Source of the DNA: Pyrinomonadaceae bacterium
Lineage (GTDB): Bacteria > Acidobacteriota > Blastocatellia > Pyrinomonadales > Pyrinomonadaceae
Reading direction: 5' to 3'
DNA: 64,000 bases
Assembly: GCA_019186825.1 (NCBI GenBank)
Contig: JABARP010000001.1
Span: 1-64,000, forward strand
Positions within the stretch are counted from its first letter, which is position 1; each line of letters opens with the position of its first letter. Positions 45,432-53,449 of this stretch are shown here, one piece after another. The position numbers and the translations under genes are program-made. A model generated the notes under the pieces. That model made no database searches. It was not told the DNA's origin and saw only the letters and a program-made list of their open reading frames with translations.

Positions 45432-47144
45432 CTACCGACCTTCTGCAACGAAATCGAGTTGTGATTCGATGTCGTTCAGCGTGATGACGCGCGTCGAAGG
45501 TGCGAAGGAGTATTGCTTTGAGTAAATGGTGATGGTGTAGGTCTCACCGGCAGTGAGTGCTCGGAGGCTGTAATAGCCGAATTGATTTGTTATCGCAAAA
45601 CGGACACGCCCATCCGTGCCGACCGCCGTCAGAAAGGCACCTTTTACGGCTCTTGCCTCCGCATTGACGACGCGGCCAGCAACCATGGCCTCTGCGGATG
45701 ACGGTGCAACCGGCACGCCGATCGCCCAACGCGAAAATGCAGTTAAGCCGTTCGCGGTCGCGGTATTCGCCGTCGCGTCTACGCAGCCGCTCCCGGTACA
45801 GACAACAACGGGCGTTCCATTGCCCTCCTTTTTTACGAGCGAGTAGCTTGCCTCAGCCACGGGCGTTGTTACATCTGCGTCGCGATAAGAGAATGTCAGG
45901 TTCGCGGTAAGGTCGCCGTCTTCAACGACGTTCCAAAAGCGTGTAACAGAATTTGCCGCCTCAACGCCCGGTCCTGCTCCGTTGAAAGCAGCGACAGTAA
46001 GTTTTGACGGATTTGTGGCGAGCGCGGCTATGGTTGCGTTGACGGGCGAATAGCCGCTGTCCGTGCCGACTGGGAATACGAACGAGCCGGTCGAGGAGAA
46101 TTCTTTCGCGATGTATCCCGTTATATAGCTATTTTCGCCTGCGCCGACGATCGTTGAGCTGGGACCGGCATGGAGCGCGAAATCTTCGGCATGTACGCTT
46201 CCTGAAGTTAGCGTGAGCGCTTTATCGACAGCAACTTCACGATCGAGCACAACGCCCGCACTGTTGTTGATCGTCAGGTTTTCGAAGCTGATCGGATTCG
46301 AGCCCGCGATATGCTGTTCTACCGTGCCGTTCAGGTTGACCGTGAAAACTCCCGTTCCATTGCCATTATTCGGCTGAAACGTACCGTTGTTTATTAAGTC
46401 ACCACCGAGATTTAGAGAAACGTGTCCCGTGTTCGTCGTGCCACAGAGAGTGCCCAACGGGGCGATAAGAATATCATGTTGGACGTTGACGTTGATCGAC
46501 GGAGTTCCGCTTGAGGTATTCAATGAAAGCTTACCGCGTTTGACCTCGATGCTGCCGAACGAATATGCAAAGTTCTTTTTCATCTGCAACTCACGATCGT
46601 TTGTGAGGTCGAGTGTGAATTTGCCGAGGACAGTAAGGTTGGTCATGATCGAGCCGTTGCCGGCTGCGGTGGTCTGAAAATTCAAATTGCCGTACGTCGG
46701 ATGAGAGTTCAATAGACTCGAACTGTTTCCGTAATATGTGAACGTGCTGTCGGCCGCAAGCTGGTATGTTGCTATTGACGCCCTCGGTTCAGGTTGGCTC
46801 GATCCTTGCCGAACCTCACTTCCATCATTTGCAACAAGAAGACCCGCGGTCAGATATGCCGCAGCCAGATCTAGTATCGCTCCGCTCTCGATCGTAACTT
46901 TGCCGCTTCCAATGGACGCATCAGAGGATAAAGCGACCGTTGTCCCGGCCGCGATCACGACGTCGTTCCCTGATGTTGGGACAACCCCGCCGCTCCATGT
47001 TGACGGCGAATCCCAATTCCCGGAACTAACGCTGGTACGCGTAACTGCGGTCTGATGAGAGTTCTTGGCGTTCGAACTGTTGACGGAAAAAAGAAGCAAA
47101 AATGCACAAACTACGGCAAACGCCGCACGCGGGAGTATTCGCAT
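45432..47144 (-). CDS. Large secreted beta-helix-like protein with C-terminal carboxypeptidase-regulatory-like domain
   Basis: A 570-aa protein with signal peptide (cleavage about residue 26, NSSNA). An N-terminal G8-like strand pattern (SGNWDSPSTWSGGVVPTSG) is followed by repeated beta-strands rich in Asn, Ser, Thr and Gly, as in surface beta-helix proteins. The last about 85 residues (VAGRVVNAEARAVKGAFLTAVG, ITNQFGYYSLRALTAGETYTI) form a carboxypeptidase-regulatory-like beta-sandwich, common in this phylum. Likely cell-surface or secreted; no enzymatic motif. It converges with the M16 gene and lies just outside the island. Confidence 0.78.
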   Translation of the reverse strand: MRILPRAAFAVVCAFLLLFSVNSSNAKNSHQTAVTRTSVSSGNWDSPSTWSGGVVPTSGNDVVIAAGTTVALSSDASIGSGKVTIESGAILDLAAAYLTAGLLVANDGSEVRQGSSQPEPRASIATYQLAADSTFTYYGNSSSLLNSHPTYGNLNFQTTAAGNGSIMTNLTVLGKFTLDLTNDRELQMKKNFAYSFGSIEVKRGKLSLNTSSGTPSINVNVQHDILIAPLGTLCGTTNTGHVSLNLGGDLINNGTFQPNNGNGTGVFTVNLNGTVEQHIAGSNPISFENLTINNSAGVVLDREVAVDKALTLTSGSVHAEDFALHAGPSSTIVGAGENSYITGYIAKEFSSTGSFVFPVGTDSGYSPVNATIAALATNPSKLTVAAFNGAGPGVEAANSVTRFWNVVEDGDLTANLTFSYRDADVTTPVAEASYSLVKKEGNGTPVVVCTGSGCVDATANTATANGLTAFSRWAIGVPVAPSSAEAMVAGRVVNAEARAVKGAFLTAVGTDGRVRFAITNQFGYYSLRALTAGETYTITIYSKQYSFAPSTRVITLNDIESQLDFVAEGR

Positions 47145-47358
47145 TTTGTTGGGTCGGCTGCGTTCCCGCTTTAGCGAAAACGCTTAACTTGGTCTCGAAA
47201 AATCTGCCTCATTATCGGGAATGGTGTTCGTATTGTCAACCACCGACGCCGGAAAACAGCCTGGCATCGTGTTTGAAGGGTGGTAGTTGCTGCCCCTTCG
47301 ACTTACCAACCGCAAAGGCCAAAATGGTGAATGCTCACTCAAGATGCGAAAAATAAAA

Positions 47359-47378
47359 CGGGCACCACTCGGTGCCCG
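47359..47378 (-). terminator. Rho-independent terminator of the tRNA-Asn 3' half
   Basis: CGGGCACC (47359-47366), loop ACTC, GGTGCCCG (47371-47378), then on the minus strand TTTTATTTTT. It lies 17 bases beyond the tRNA 3' end and is evidently the original terminator of that tRNA gene. Confidence 0.8.
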
Positions 47379-47395
47379 CAAGTTATTGATAATAT

Positions 47396-47440
47396 TGGCT
47401 CCGCAGGTAGGGCTCGAACCTACAACCCTTCGGTTAACAG
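47396..47440 (-). tRNA. tRNA-Asn(GTT), 3' half only: displaced attachment-site fragment
   Basis: Read on the minus strand this gives the anticodon loop CTGTTAA (anticodon GTT), the 3' anticodon-stem strand CCGAA, a 5-base variable loop, a perfect T-arm (GTAGG, TTCGAGC, CCTAC), the acceptor strand CTGCGGA, discriminator G and encoded CCA. The 5' half (D-arm, TTCGG and TCCGCAG strands) is absent; the plus-strand text beyond 47440 does not continue the tRNA. A 3' tRNA half broken in the anticodon loop is the mark left when a tyrosine-recombinase element inserts in a tRNA gene. The orientation puts the element at higher coordinates, with the rebuilt intact tRNA expected beyond the right edge of the window. 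Confidence 0.8.
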
Positions 47441-47778
47441 AAGCCACTATTTTTCGATTTTTGAGGTCCGTGGACGCTACTTAACTACCTTTCCTCCAAT
47501 AACTTACAACCATTTCGATTGAGTAGTGACAACCCGTGCTAAATGATGAAAAATAGTCGAATTTTGACCAGTTATGTCACAATCCATGACACAATTTTCA
47601 ACTCAGTTCTAACGGTATTTTGGTAACGGTAAGCTTCGAAGGACTGACGTCAGCAATCAGTTAAGTCACATTTATCAACCCGCCAACTCGCCCACCAATA
47701 TACACTTTCCTTCGCAGCGATTTAATCGCAATGCGACGCCCCGTTTGACCTGAGACCATACTTGCCTAAAATCCCTGG
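47441..47778. other. Non-coding left end of the inserted element
   Basis: About 340 bases between the tRNA half and the first island gene, visibly more A+T-rich than the DNA to the left. No gene. Short inverted motif TGTCA (47575-47579) / TGACA (47587-47591) could be a recombinase-arm or excisionase type site, but no integrase gene is visible in this window. The 250 bases to the left of the tRNA half (47145-47395) hold only the upstream region of the secreted-protein gene and the terminator. Confidence 0.4.
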
Positions 47779-48657
47779 TCATGAAACAAACAGTTCATGA
47801 AGGTCATCAATGACCTTTTGAAGATCAGAATTCTCAATTTCGAACCCGACATCGACTGCATGTCTTCGCGCCGCAAGAACGCCTTCTGATCCGACCGAGC
47901 CGAAAATTCCCGAAGTGATTTCGCGAGCTTCCATGATTATCTCGTCTGCTCGATATTGATCGGCAAGCTCTTGTGCTTCTCCCCATTCCTCTTCGGTGAA
48001 CATCGCCACGATCCGGTAGATATCAAAAGCGTGCTCCGGAGCCTTTGGCTGCTTCGTTCGATCACCGGCAGATTTCTTTTCCTTATCCAGATGATCTCGC
48101 AAGGCAAACAGCTTTAGTACAAGAAACGTATAAGGATGTGGCAGAAATACTTCCGCTGTGTCCTGATCGTGTGAAAGAGTTAGGCGGGTCAACCTTTCCT
48201 CGATCGTAATGGCCTCTTCGGTCAAGTACGCATGTATATTTTTTGCGTTGCGAGGCCGAATGCGTGGTTTACTTATTTTTACCTGTTCCCGATCGACTAC
48301 GTTCTGTGGCCTCGGAGCAAGAAGGTCAACTTTTATTGTGCCTTGCCCGCCGGAGAGTTCGATACCCGTTTCAAATTGAAAGAATTCTGCGACGGGCTTG
48401 TAATTAAGTTTCTCCAGCACGTCCCGGATAGCTTCCATCTTCTCGGCATCAGTGATGACCTCTAGCCGCAGAAATAGATCGAGATCTTCCGTCGAACGTG
48501 CAGGAGGAATTTCAAGCTGCGTCCTTTTGCCTGAGTCGATCATCAGCTGCGTCTTTAACGCCAATCCATAGCCGCCGCCAATGATCAGTTTGACGTCGTA
48601 CGGTTCGAGAGCTTTTGCGATCCTTACAAGCTCGCTATTCAGCGGATCGAACGTCAT
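47779..48657 (-). CDS. AbiEii-like nucleotidyltransferase (toxin of a type IV TA pair)
   Basis: A 292-aa protein of the DNA-polymerase-beta nucleotidyltransferase superfamily, AbiEii/AbiGii branch. The active-site pattern is IIGGGYGLALK (G27-K35) with RSTEDLDLFL (catalytic D58 and D60), and a C-terminal helical region that includes HPYTFLVLKLFALRDH. AbiEii-type toxins block growth by transferring nucleotides to tRNA and stop phage spread when released. The gene overlaps its upstream partner by 4 bases (ATGA). Confidence 0.85.
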   Translation of the reverse strand: MTFDPLNSELVRIAKALEPYDVKLIIGGGYGLALKTQLMIDSGKRTQLEIPPARSTEDLDLFLRLEVITDAEKMEAIRDVLEKLNYKPVAEFFQFETGIELSGGQGTIKVDLLAPRPQNVVDREQVKISKPRIRPRNAKNIHAYLTEEAITIEERLTRLTLSHDQDTAEVFLPHPYTFLVLKLFALRDHLDKEKKSAGDRTKQPKAPEHAFDIYRIVAMFTEEEWGEAQELADQYRADEIIMEAREITSGIFGSVGSEGVLAARRHAVDVGFEIENSDLQKVIDDLHELFVS

Positions 48658-49739
48658 AAGGAGCCTCCCGCTGAGCGCAGAATATTCTTTTCCAATCCTT
48701 CGGCAACTTCTTGTTCGCGTTTGCTGCCTTGTGTGAGGTTTAGATATACCTGAAGCGGCGATGTGTAGGAGAGCTTTCCGTCCTTTACGCGATCAAAGTA
48801 GATCGGCGATCTTTCATCGGCTTCTATAAGCTGGATGTCGGCGAAGCGGTCGGTAGGTCTAAACTCGATCCCGGCGATGGCGGTTTCAATATTTTCGGTA
48901 TAGATCTTTAATGGTTCGCCTACCGTAGGAAATACTGCATATCTTTGGATTTCATTTACGGCGTAGCGAAGTCCTTCATTGTCGCAATTATCATCTATTT
49001 TGAGCAACGCGGCGTCAAGATCGACCACTTTCCCGATCAGGCTTCTTGCGGCTAACGGTTTTCGATAATTTTCGCGCAGTTTTTGGAGCAACCGCCTCGC
49101 GTCGATCAATCGGATGTCAGGTGTGCGAGTTAGAATAAATTCTTCTTCCAGCGACTGTAAAACTTTTGATACTGTCCCGAGCGTAGTATCTCCACCGCGT
49201 GAGCTTACCTCGTCCAGAACTTCATTCACACTTTCGAACTCGCCCTTTGCGAGTACCGTCATTACAACCAGCGAGCTCGTGCCGCGAAAGACGTTCTTGA
49301 TCGTGCCGCTCGCAGGAAAGAGGTTTGGGTTGCCGGTCTTCAGGACAAACAGCTTTTCTGGAATGATCAGGACCATGTTTCCTGACAGGTCGATACCGCT
49401 GATATTTCGATCGGTAAGCTCTTCGATCTGCCCGTCACTTAGATACGGAGCTACGATCATCGGATAGTACTGATCGTCGAAATTGCGGGCTCTGAAGAAA
49501 TCCAGATAAAGGCTCAGTTGATAGATGGCATTCTGGACTATCTTGGGTGTAGCGACCGATTTGATCTCCGCAATGAAACGAAAGATCTGTTCGCCCCATT
49601 TGATGTTTACGAAAAGGTCCGGACGATATTTTGTGCCGCCAAAGAGATCGGCTTCAACCGGCTGACAATTAAGATCTAGTGGAGCGATCTCGACCCGATT
49701 CAACCTTTCTATTATTTCCTGTTCAGTAAGCCGATTCAT
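48654..49739 (-). CDS. AbiE partner protein: winged-helix regulator with PD-(D/E)xK-like N-terminus
   Basis: A 361-aa protein in the antitoxin position of the pair. Residues 39-60 (RPDLFVNI ... FRFIAEIK) contain D41, E58 and K60 in the spacing of a PD-(D/E)xK nuclease-like core, followed by a helical QLSLYLDFFRARN. The central part (about 135-235) resembles a winged helix: GTSSLVVMTVLAKGEF, GGDTTLGTVSKVLQSLEEE. Its role as an antitoxin and repressor of its own operon is inferred from position and the palindrome upstream. Whether the nuclease-like core is active cannot be told. Confidence 0.7.
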   Translation of the reverse strand: MNRLTEQEIIERLNRVEIAPLDLNCQPVEADLFGGTKYRPDLFVNIKWGEQIFRFIAEIKSVATPKIVQNAIYQLSLYLDFFRARNFDDQYYPMIVAPYLSDGQIEELTDRNISGIDLSGNMVLIIPEKLFVLKTGNPNLFPASGTIKNVFRGTSSLVVMTVLAKGEFESVNEVLDEVSSRGGDTTLGTVSKVLQSLEEEFILTRTPDIRLIDARRLLQKLRENYRKPLAARSLIGKVVDLDAALLKIDDNCDNEGLRYAVNEIQRYAVFPTVGEPLKIYTENIETAIAGIEFRPTDRFADIQLIEADERSPIYFDRVKDGKLSYTSPLQVYLNLTQGSKREQEVAEGLEKNILRSAGGSL

Positions 49740-49756
49740 GACTTTCTGATATTACA

Positions 49757-49780
49757 ATATTTTCTTACGCAAGAAAATAT
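49757..49780. promoter_or_regulatory. Perfect inverted repeat at the AbiE-like operon start
   Basis: ATATTTTCTT (49757-49766), ACGC, AAGAAAATAT (49771-49780): arms 10 bp, perfect. It ends 17 bases upstream of the partner gene start, where a repressor would block transcription, as AbiEi does in known AbiE systems. A related half-sequence (AGGAAAATAG) lies a few bases further out. Confidence 0.65.
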
Positions 49781-50056
49781 CATATATAGGAAAATAGCCG
49801 AGATTAGACTGAAAATTTCTGAGAAAAGGCGACTTTCCTATACGGGAAATCTACAGACAGCTGGCCTTGCCGCGAAGGAACTAAAGAGTGTGTCCAGTTT
49901 TTTCGCAAATAAACTGGACGTATCTGAGGTAAAGCCCCCTAAAATCAGGCCAGAAATCGATTTCAATAGCCTCGGGCCGCTATCGAGCCGAGCCGACTCA
50001 GATCCAGCCCTAACATGACTACGATCCTACTCGCTTTTCCAAGCTAAATGCGACAA

Positions 50057-50081
50057 AAATGCGACGACATATGTCGCATTT
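50057..50081. repeat. Inverted repeat of the TGCGAC core
   Basis: AAATGCGAC (50057-50065), spacer GACATAT, GTCGCATTT (50073-50081). A further direct copy AAATGCGAC stands at 50046-50054, so three copies of the 9-mer lie within 36 bases. It shares its core with the tandem repeat 300 bases downstream. Confidence 0.7.
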
Positions 50082-50367
50082 ACCAGTTGCGACCTCATTG
50101 TGCGAACGTGGTGACAGAGTGACCTTCTTTATGTGTATCCGAGCCTTACATGAAAAATCGAGCGGCCCCTCGAGATTTCATCAGAGCACACTAAACTCTT
50201 TTATTTCAGACATCTGCAGCCATGAAAACTGTGGCTTAAGGTTATCGTATTCCGCCCAAGCTCTATTACATCCATACACCCTGCTCAGCGCGGATCGAAA
50301 AAACATTCCAATCACTTAGACAATGCCCAGCGCCACTTCAAACCTTACCTGCCGTTAGCCAAAACCT

Positions 50368-50400
50368 AAATGCGACATAAAGGCGACATAAATGCGACAA
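50368..50400 (+). repeat. Three tandem 11-base repeats (iteron-like)
   Basis: AAATGCGACAT (50368-50378), AAAGGCGACAT (50379-50389), AAATGCGACAA (50390-50400). The 11-base period is about one helical turn, so a protein bound to each unit would lie on one DNA face. Confidence 0.7.
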
Positions 50401-50459
50401 GGCCTCGCCTTATCTACTGCAAATTGGACATAAGAAGAGCCACCTAGCAAACCTTGAGG

Positions 50460-50528
50460 GCGGCTGATTGCAAGTCAAGAGTGCGGCTAATCGTAAGTTT
50501 AGAGCCTGGCTAATTGTCGGATTCGGTT
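50460..50528 (+). repeat. Three imperfect 23-base direct repeats
   Basis: Units at 50460-50482, 50483-50505 and 50506-50528 share the pattern (G/C)(C/T)GGCT(A/G)ATTG with A/G-rich ends. They stand about 90 bases ahead of the HNH gene start and may regulate it. Confidence 0.5.
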
Positions 50529-50619
50529 CAAGAATTTCAAAAGCAAAATCGTCAACGGTATTTGCGATTTTGCCGCGCTTCGGGTCTTTTACTTTCGCAA
50601 TCGGGCTAACGTAGTATAG

Positions 50620-51330
50620 ATGGCACCCATGGCATCTCGTCCCCCCGGCTTGGATTCGCGCTTAGAGAACACTTGCGTTTACTGCGGATGTGGCTACGGC
50701 ACGAGGGATCATGTACCGCCGAGGATCCTTCTGGATGAACCATATCCTGAGGCCAACCTTCCGGTCGTTAAGGCCTGCCATTCGTGCAATAACCGAATCT
50801 CTCGCGACGAGGAATATCTTGCGTGTCTCATTGAATGCATCATTTGCGGAACTACGGACCCCGCGAAGGTTTCCAGAACTAAAATTGCCCAAACGCTCGA
50901 ACGGAACGCTCGCCTTCGACGAGAGATTGAGTCGGGAAGGCAAGAAAATGACGACGGTTCCTTGATGTGGAGATTCGAGGCAGAACGGGTGCGAAACGTA
51001 GTTCTGAAACTCGCTCGCGGGCACGTGGCTTATGAACTAAGCACCGAGCGGCTGGATGAGCCGGATTATGTTCTCGCTTTACCGCTAATCACAATGACCG
51101 AGGAGCAGCGGGAAGCATTCGAGACCGTCACGAACGAAACGTTCATTGGCTGGCCCGAGATCGGTTCACGGGCCTTTCACCGTATCTTCGCGACCAGCGA
51201 CAATCAATTGATTCATCAAGATTGGATAACGGTTCAGCCCGGCCGATATAGATACTCGGTGCACTGGACAGGTTCCGTCGTCCACATCGTCATTTCGGAT
51301 TACCTGGCCTGCATTGTTAGCTGGGCATAA
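50620..51330 (+). CDS. HNH-type endonuclease-like protein
   Basis: A 236-aa protein. The N-terminal 60 residues have a zinc-bound HNH core: CVYCGCGYGTRDHVPP (C19, C22, D30-H31) and CHSCNNRISRDE (C53, C56, N57-N58). The rest (about 80-236) is of unknown family, without a recognisable DNA-binding domain. HNH proteins are DNA or RNA nucleases found in restriction, toxin and homing systems. It is the only plus-strand gene of the island until the right edge, and lies between the AbiE-like pair and the DISARM-like operon. Confidence 0.75.
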   Translation: MAPMASRPPGLDSRLENTCVYCGCGYGTRDHVPPRILLDEPYPEANLPVVKACHSCNNRISRDEEYLACLIECIICGTTDPAKVSRTKIAQTLERNARLRREIESGRQENDDGSLMWRFEAERVRNVVLKLARGHVAYELSTERLDEPDYVLALPLITMTEEQREAFETVTNETFIGWPEIGSRAFHRIFATSDNQLIHQDWITVQPGRYRYSVHWTGSVVHIVISDYLACIVSWA

Positions 51331-51454
51331 CTCTACGATCGCGAGCGGCTGTAATTGGCTTTCGGCAGTTTCGAACTTATCGCTAACAAGCATTGGTAAC
51401 AATTAAAAACGAAAAGTTAACCAATCGATCAGAACATTATAGCGTTTGATGGTC

Positions 51455-51883
51455 TTAGCCTTTGCTCGCGATTTGCTTGGAGAGAAAACGACCGAGCATC
51501 CTTTCCAGGCGATCCAATGCTTTGGTCTCGCATTCCCAAATGACCAAAACATCCCAGCCCGCGTCTCTGAGGAGTCGGGCGTTACGCTTGTCTCGCAAGC
51601 GATTTGATTGGCGTTTAGCTAGCCAGAATTCATCGTTTGTTGCAGGCTTCACTCTCCCATATCGACAGCTATGCATATGAAAGAAACAGCCGCGTACATC
51701 GATGATTTTGCGATGGCGAGGAAGTACAATGTCCGGTTTCCCTGGTAGGTTCTTATCGTGTAGACGGAAGCGATAGCCCATTCGGTGAACAATCGAGCGT
51801 ACAACGATCTCCGGTTTGGTGTCGCGACTACGAATTCGCGACATATTGAATCGGCGTTGAGCTGGTGTCAGGACATCAACCAT
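51455..51883 (-). CDS. vsr: Very short patch repair endonuclease
   Basis: A 142-aa Vsr protein. The DVRGCFFHMHSCRYG block (usually HGCFWHGHxC), the PATNDEFWLAKRQSNRLRDKRN block, and GWDVLVIWECE at the end are the family signature; a zinc site and catalytic Asp/His residues are present. Vsr nicks next to T in T:G mismatches made by deamination of 5-methylcytosine within the sequence its partner methyltransferase modifies. The gene is last in the operon, 17 bases after the C5-methyltransferase, so it should act on that enzyme's target. Confidence 0.95.
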   Translation of the reverse strand: MVDVLTPAQRRFNMSRIRSRDTKPEIVVRSIVHRMGYRFRLHDKNLPGKPDIVLPRHRKIIDVRGCFFHMHSCRYGRVKPATNDEFWLAKRQSNRLRDKRNARLLRDAGWDVLVIWECETKALDRLERMLGRFLSKQIASKG

Positions 51884-51900
51884 AGGTAAAATGCTCGTCG

Positions 51901-53424
51901 TTAAGTAAATAGGTCAATGACCGCCTCTGCGATTTGTTTCGCAAGAAGTGGTGGAACGGCGTTACCTACCTGCTTGTACTGTTCAGTACGGGGACCTTCA
52001 AAAAAGTAGTTGTCGGGAAAAGTCTGAAGCCTCGCCGCCTCTCTCACGGTTAGGCTGCGACATTGTGCGGGATCATAATGAATAAAATAGTGTCCGTCTT
52101 TCGAGATGTGCGAGACTACTGTCGTCGCAGGACGTCCCTTAGTTTGAACGCGAAAGCGATCGTTGAATCTCGATTCCACGAGGGCGTTCTGCACGTTCTT
52201 ATGTTGGGGCAGGAGATCCCGAGGAAAATTCTGCAGCAGCGGCGCACGGCCATTACAATCCGCATACACGGAAGCGAAAAAGTACCTTTGCAGATCTGCC
52301 GCCATATGGCTACGCGTTGAGTGGTTTGGTATTCCGCCAAGTTTTGGGTCAATAAACCATTCCGCATAGCGATCCGGTCGCCCCGTGTATTTGGCATACT
52401 CGCCACCGCGCCCCACCTCGCTATTTAACCGATCCAACGCGCGTGCAAGCTTTCGACGCATCGTTGCATCGAGCTGGCCGTTCAAAAACCATTTCTGTTC
52501 ATCTATGGAGGCAATCGTATTCCGCCAAGCTTCACCAGAGTCAGGTTGTTTTGAAAGCCCGCTGCGTAATCTAGGCAAATCATCGATCACTTGTTCTATG
52601 CTCGGCGACTGACTCGGAGATAGGGCTAGTGGGAGTTCACTTATATCTGATCGAATGCCCACAATAATTATTCGATGACGAAGTTGCGGAATTCCAAAGT
52701 TTTCAGCCCTCACCAGAAAATCTTCCGGAAGGGCTTGATTGTTATTCGGATTAACTACAGAAACCAGGCGGTATTCAAGGCGCTTTCTTTTTTTGTTTCC
52801 CTTGAAGCCATTCGCCGGTGCCGCAAGATCAGCGAGAATGCGTTGGAACATTGGCTCATTCCTAACGGTAGCTGAAAGAAGCCCCTTAACATTCTCCATG
52901 ATAAAGACCGGAGGCCGGTGTTCAGCGATGATTCGAAGATACTCTTGATAAAGAAAATGCCGAGAGTCCTTCTCGTACTTTTTGGGATCTTCTCCACGTA
53001 TCCGGGACCTGCCCACCAGCGAATATGCCTGACAGGGAGGACCTCCAATTAGCAACCACTTATCAGCTCCGTTCAGCGTGCCTCTAATGCGGTTGTCCAC
53101 ATCTGTGTCTGGTATGTTTCCCAGCTCACCAAGCCATGCCTCCTTAGAAGCGGCTTTCGCCTCACGCGGATGACTGGTAAATAAAGCGTCGCGGCTCAGC
53201 TCGCCCTTCAGGTACTGGTAGTATTCGTCTGGTACATTTTCTCTTCGAAACTGGCGAAAGAAAGCTCGCAATTCCAGAGTGCGATGTGCGAATCGATCGG
53301 CCTCGATTGATAGCATTACCTTGTACGATGGTTTTCGTTCGCCAGAAAAGGATGTAAATCCTTCACTCAGTCCTCCCGGCCCTGCAAAGAGGTCTATGAC
53401 TGGTATCGATTTACGGTTGCTCAT
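51901..53424 (-). CDS. C5-cytosine DNA methyltransferase (DrmMII-like)
   Basis: About 507 residues. All C5-MTase blocks are visible: motif I VIDLFAGPGGLSEGF, motif IV GGPPCQAYSLVG with the catalytic Cys, motif VI FIMENVKGLL, motif VIII QLRHRIIIVG, motif IX REAARLQTFPDNYFF and motif X QVGNAVPPLLAKQIA. The target-recognition region lies between about 300 and 420; the recognised sequence cannot be read. In class 2 DISARM a C5-MTase marks self DNA. I chose ATG 53424; an ATG at 53469 would overlap drmB by 20 bases. Confidence 0.95.
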   Translation of the reverse strand: MSNRKSIPVIDLFAGPGGLSEGFTSFSGERKPSYKVMLSIEADRFAHRTLELRAFFRQFRRENVPDEYYQYLKGELSRDALFTSHPREAKAASKEAWLGELGNIPDTDVDNRIRGTLNGADKWLLIGGPPCQAYSLVGRSRIRGEDPKKYEKDSRHFLYQEYLRIIAEHRPPVFIMENVKGLLSATVRNEPMFQRILADLAAPANGFKGNKKRKRLEYRLVSVVNPNNNQALPEDFLVRAENFGIPQLRHRIIIVGIRSDISELPLALSPSQSPSIEQVIDDLPRLRSGLSKQPDSGEAWRNTIASIDEQKWFLNGQLDATMRRKLARALDRLNSEVGRGGEYAKYTGRPDRYAEWFIDPKLGGIPNHSTRSHMAADLQRYFFASVYADCNGRAPLLQNFPRDLLPQHKNVQNALVESRFNDRFRVQTKGRPATTVVSHISKDGHYFIHYDPAQCRSLTVREAARLQTFPDNYFFEGPRTEQYKQVGNAVPPLLAKQIAEAVIDLFT

Positions 53425-53449
53425 TCGTCGTCTCGTCGCCCGCGTGAAT

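Larger units (their letters stand above)
49781..50619. other. Non-coding repeat-bearing region between the AbiE-like pair and the HNH gene
   Basis: About 840 bases with no credible gene; the longest open frame here has unlikely composition and no start signal. It contains a TGCGAC-based inverted repeat, an 11-base tandem triplet of the same core, and a triple 23-base imperfect repeat, each listed separately. A small inverted TTTCC/GGGAAA motif lies near 49842-49858. Probably a regulatory or attachment-type DNA segment. Confidence 0.45.

Noticed and set aside
47287..47522. Two overlapping plus-strand ORFs containing VGLEPTT-like and RARTYNPS-like text
   Set aside because: This is the well-known false translation of a tRNA T-arm region read antisense; the DNA is the tRNA-Asn half and its flanks.
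50059..50319. 86-aa plus-strand ORF in the repeat region
   Set aside because: No Shine-Dalgarno, no recognisable domain, and its start lies within the inverted repeat of the TGCGAC core.
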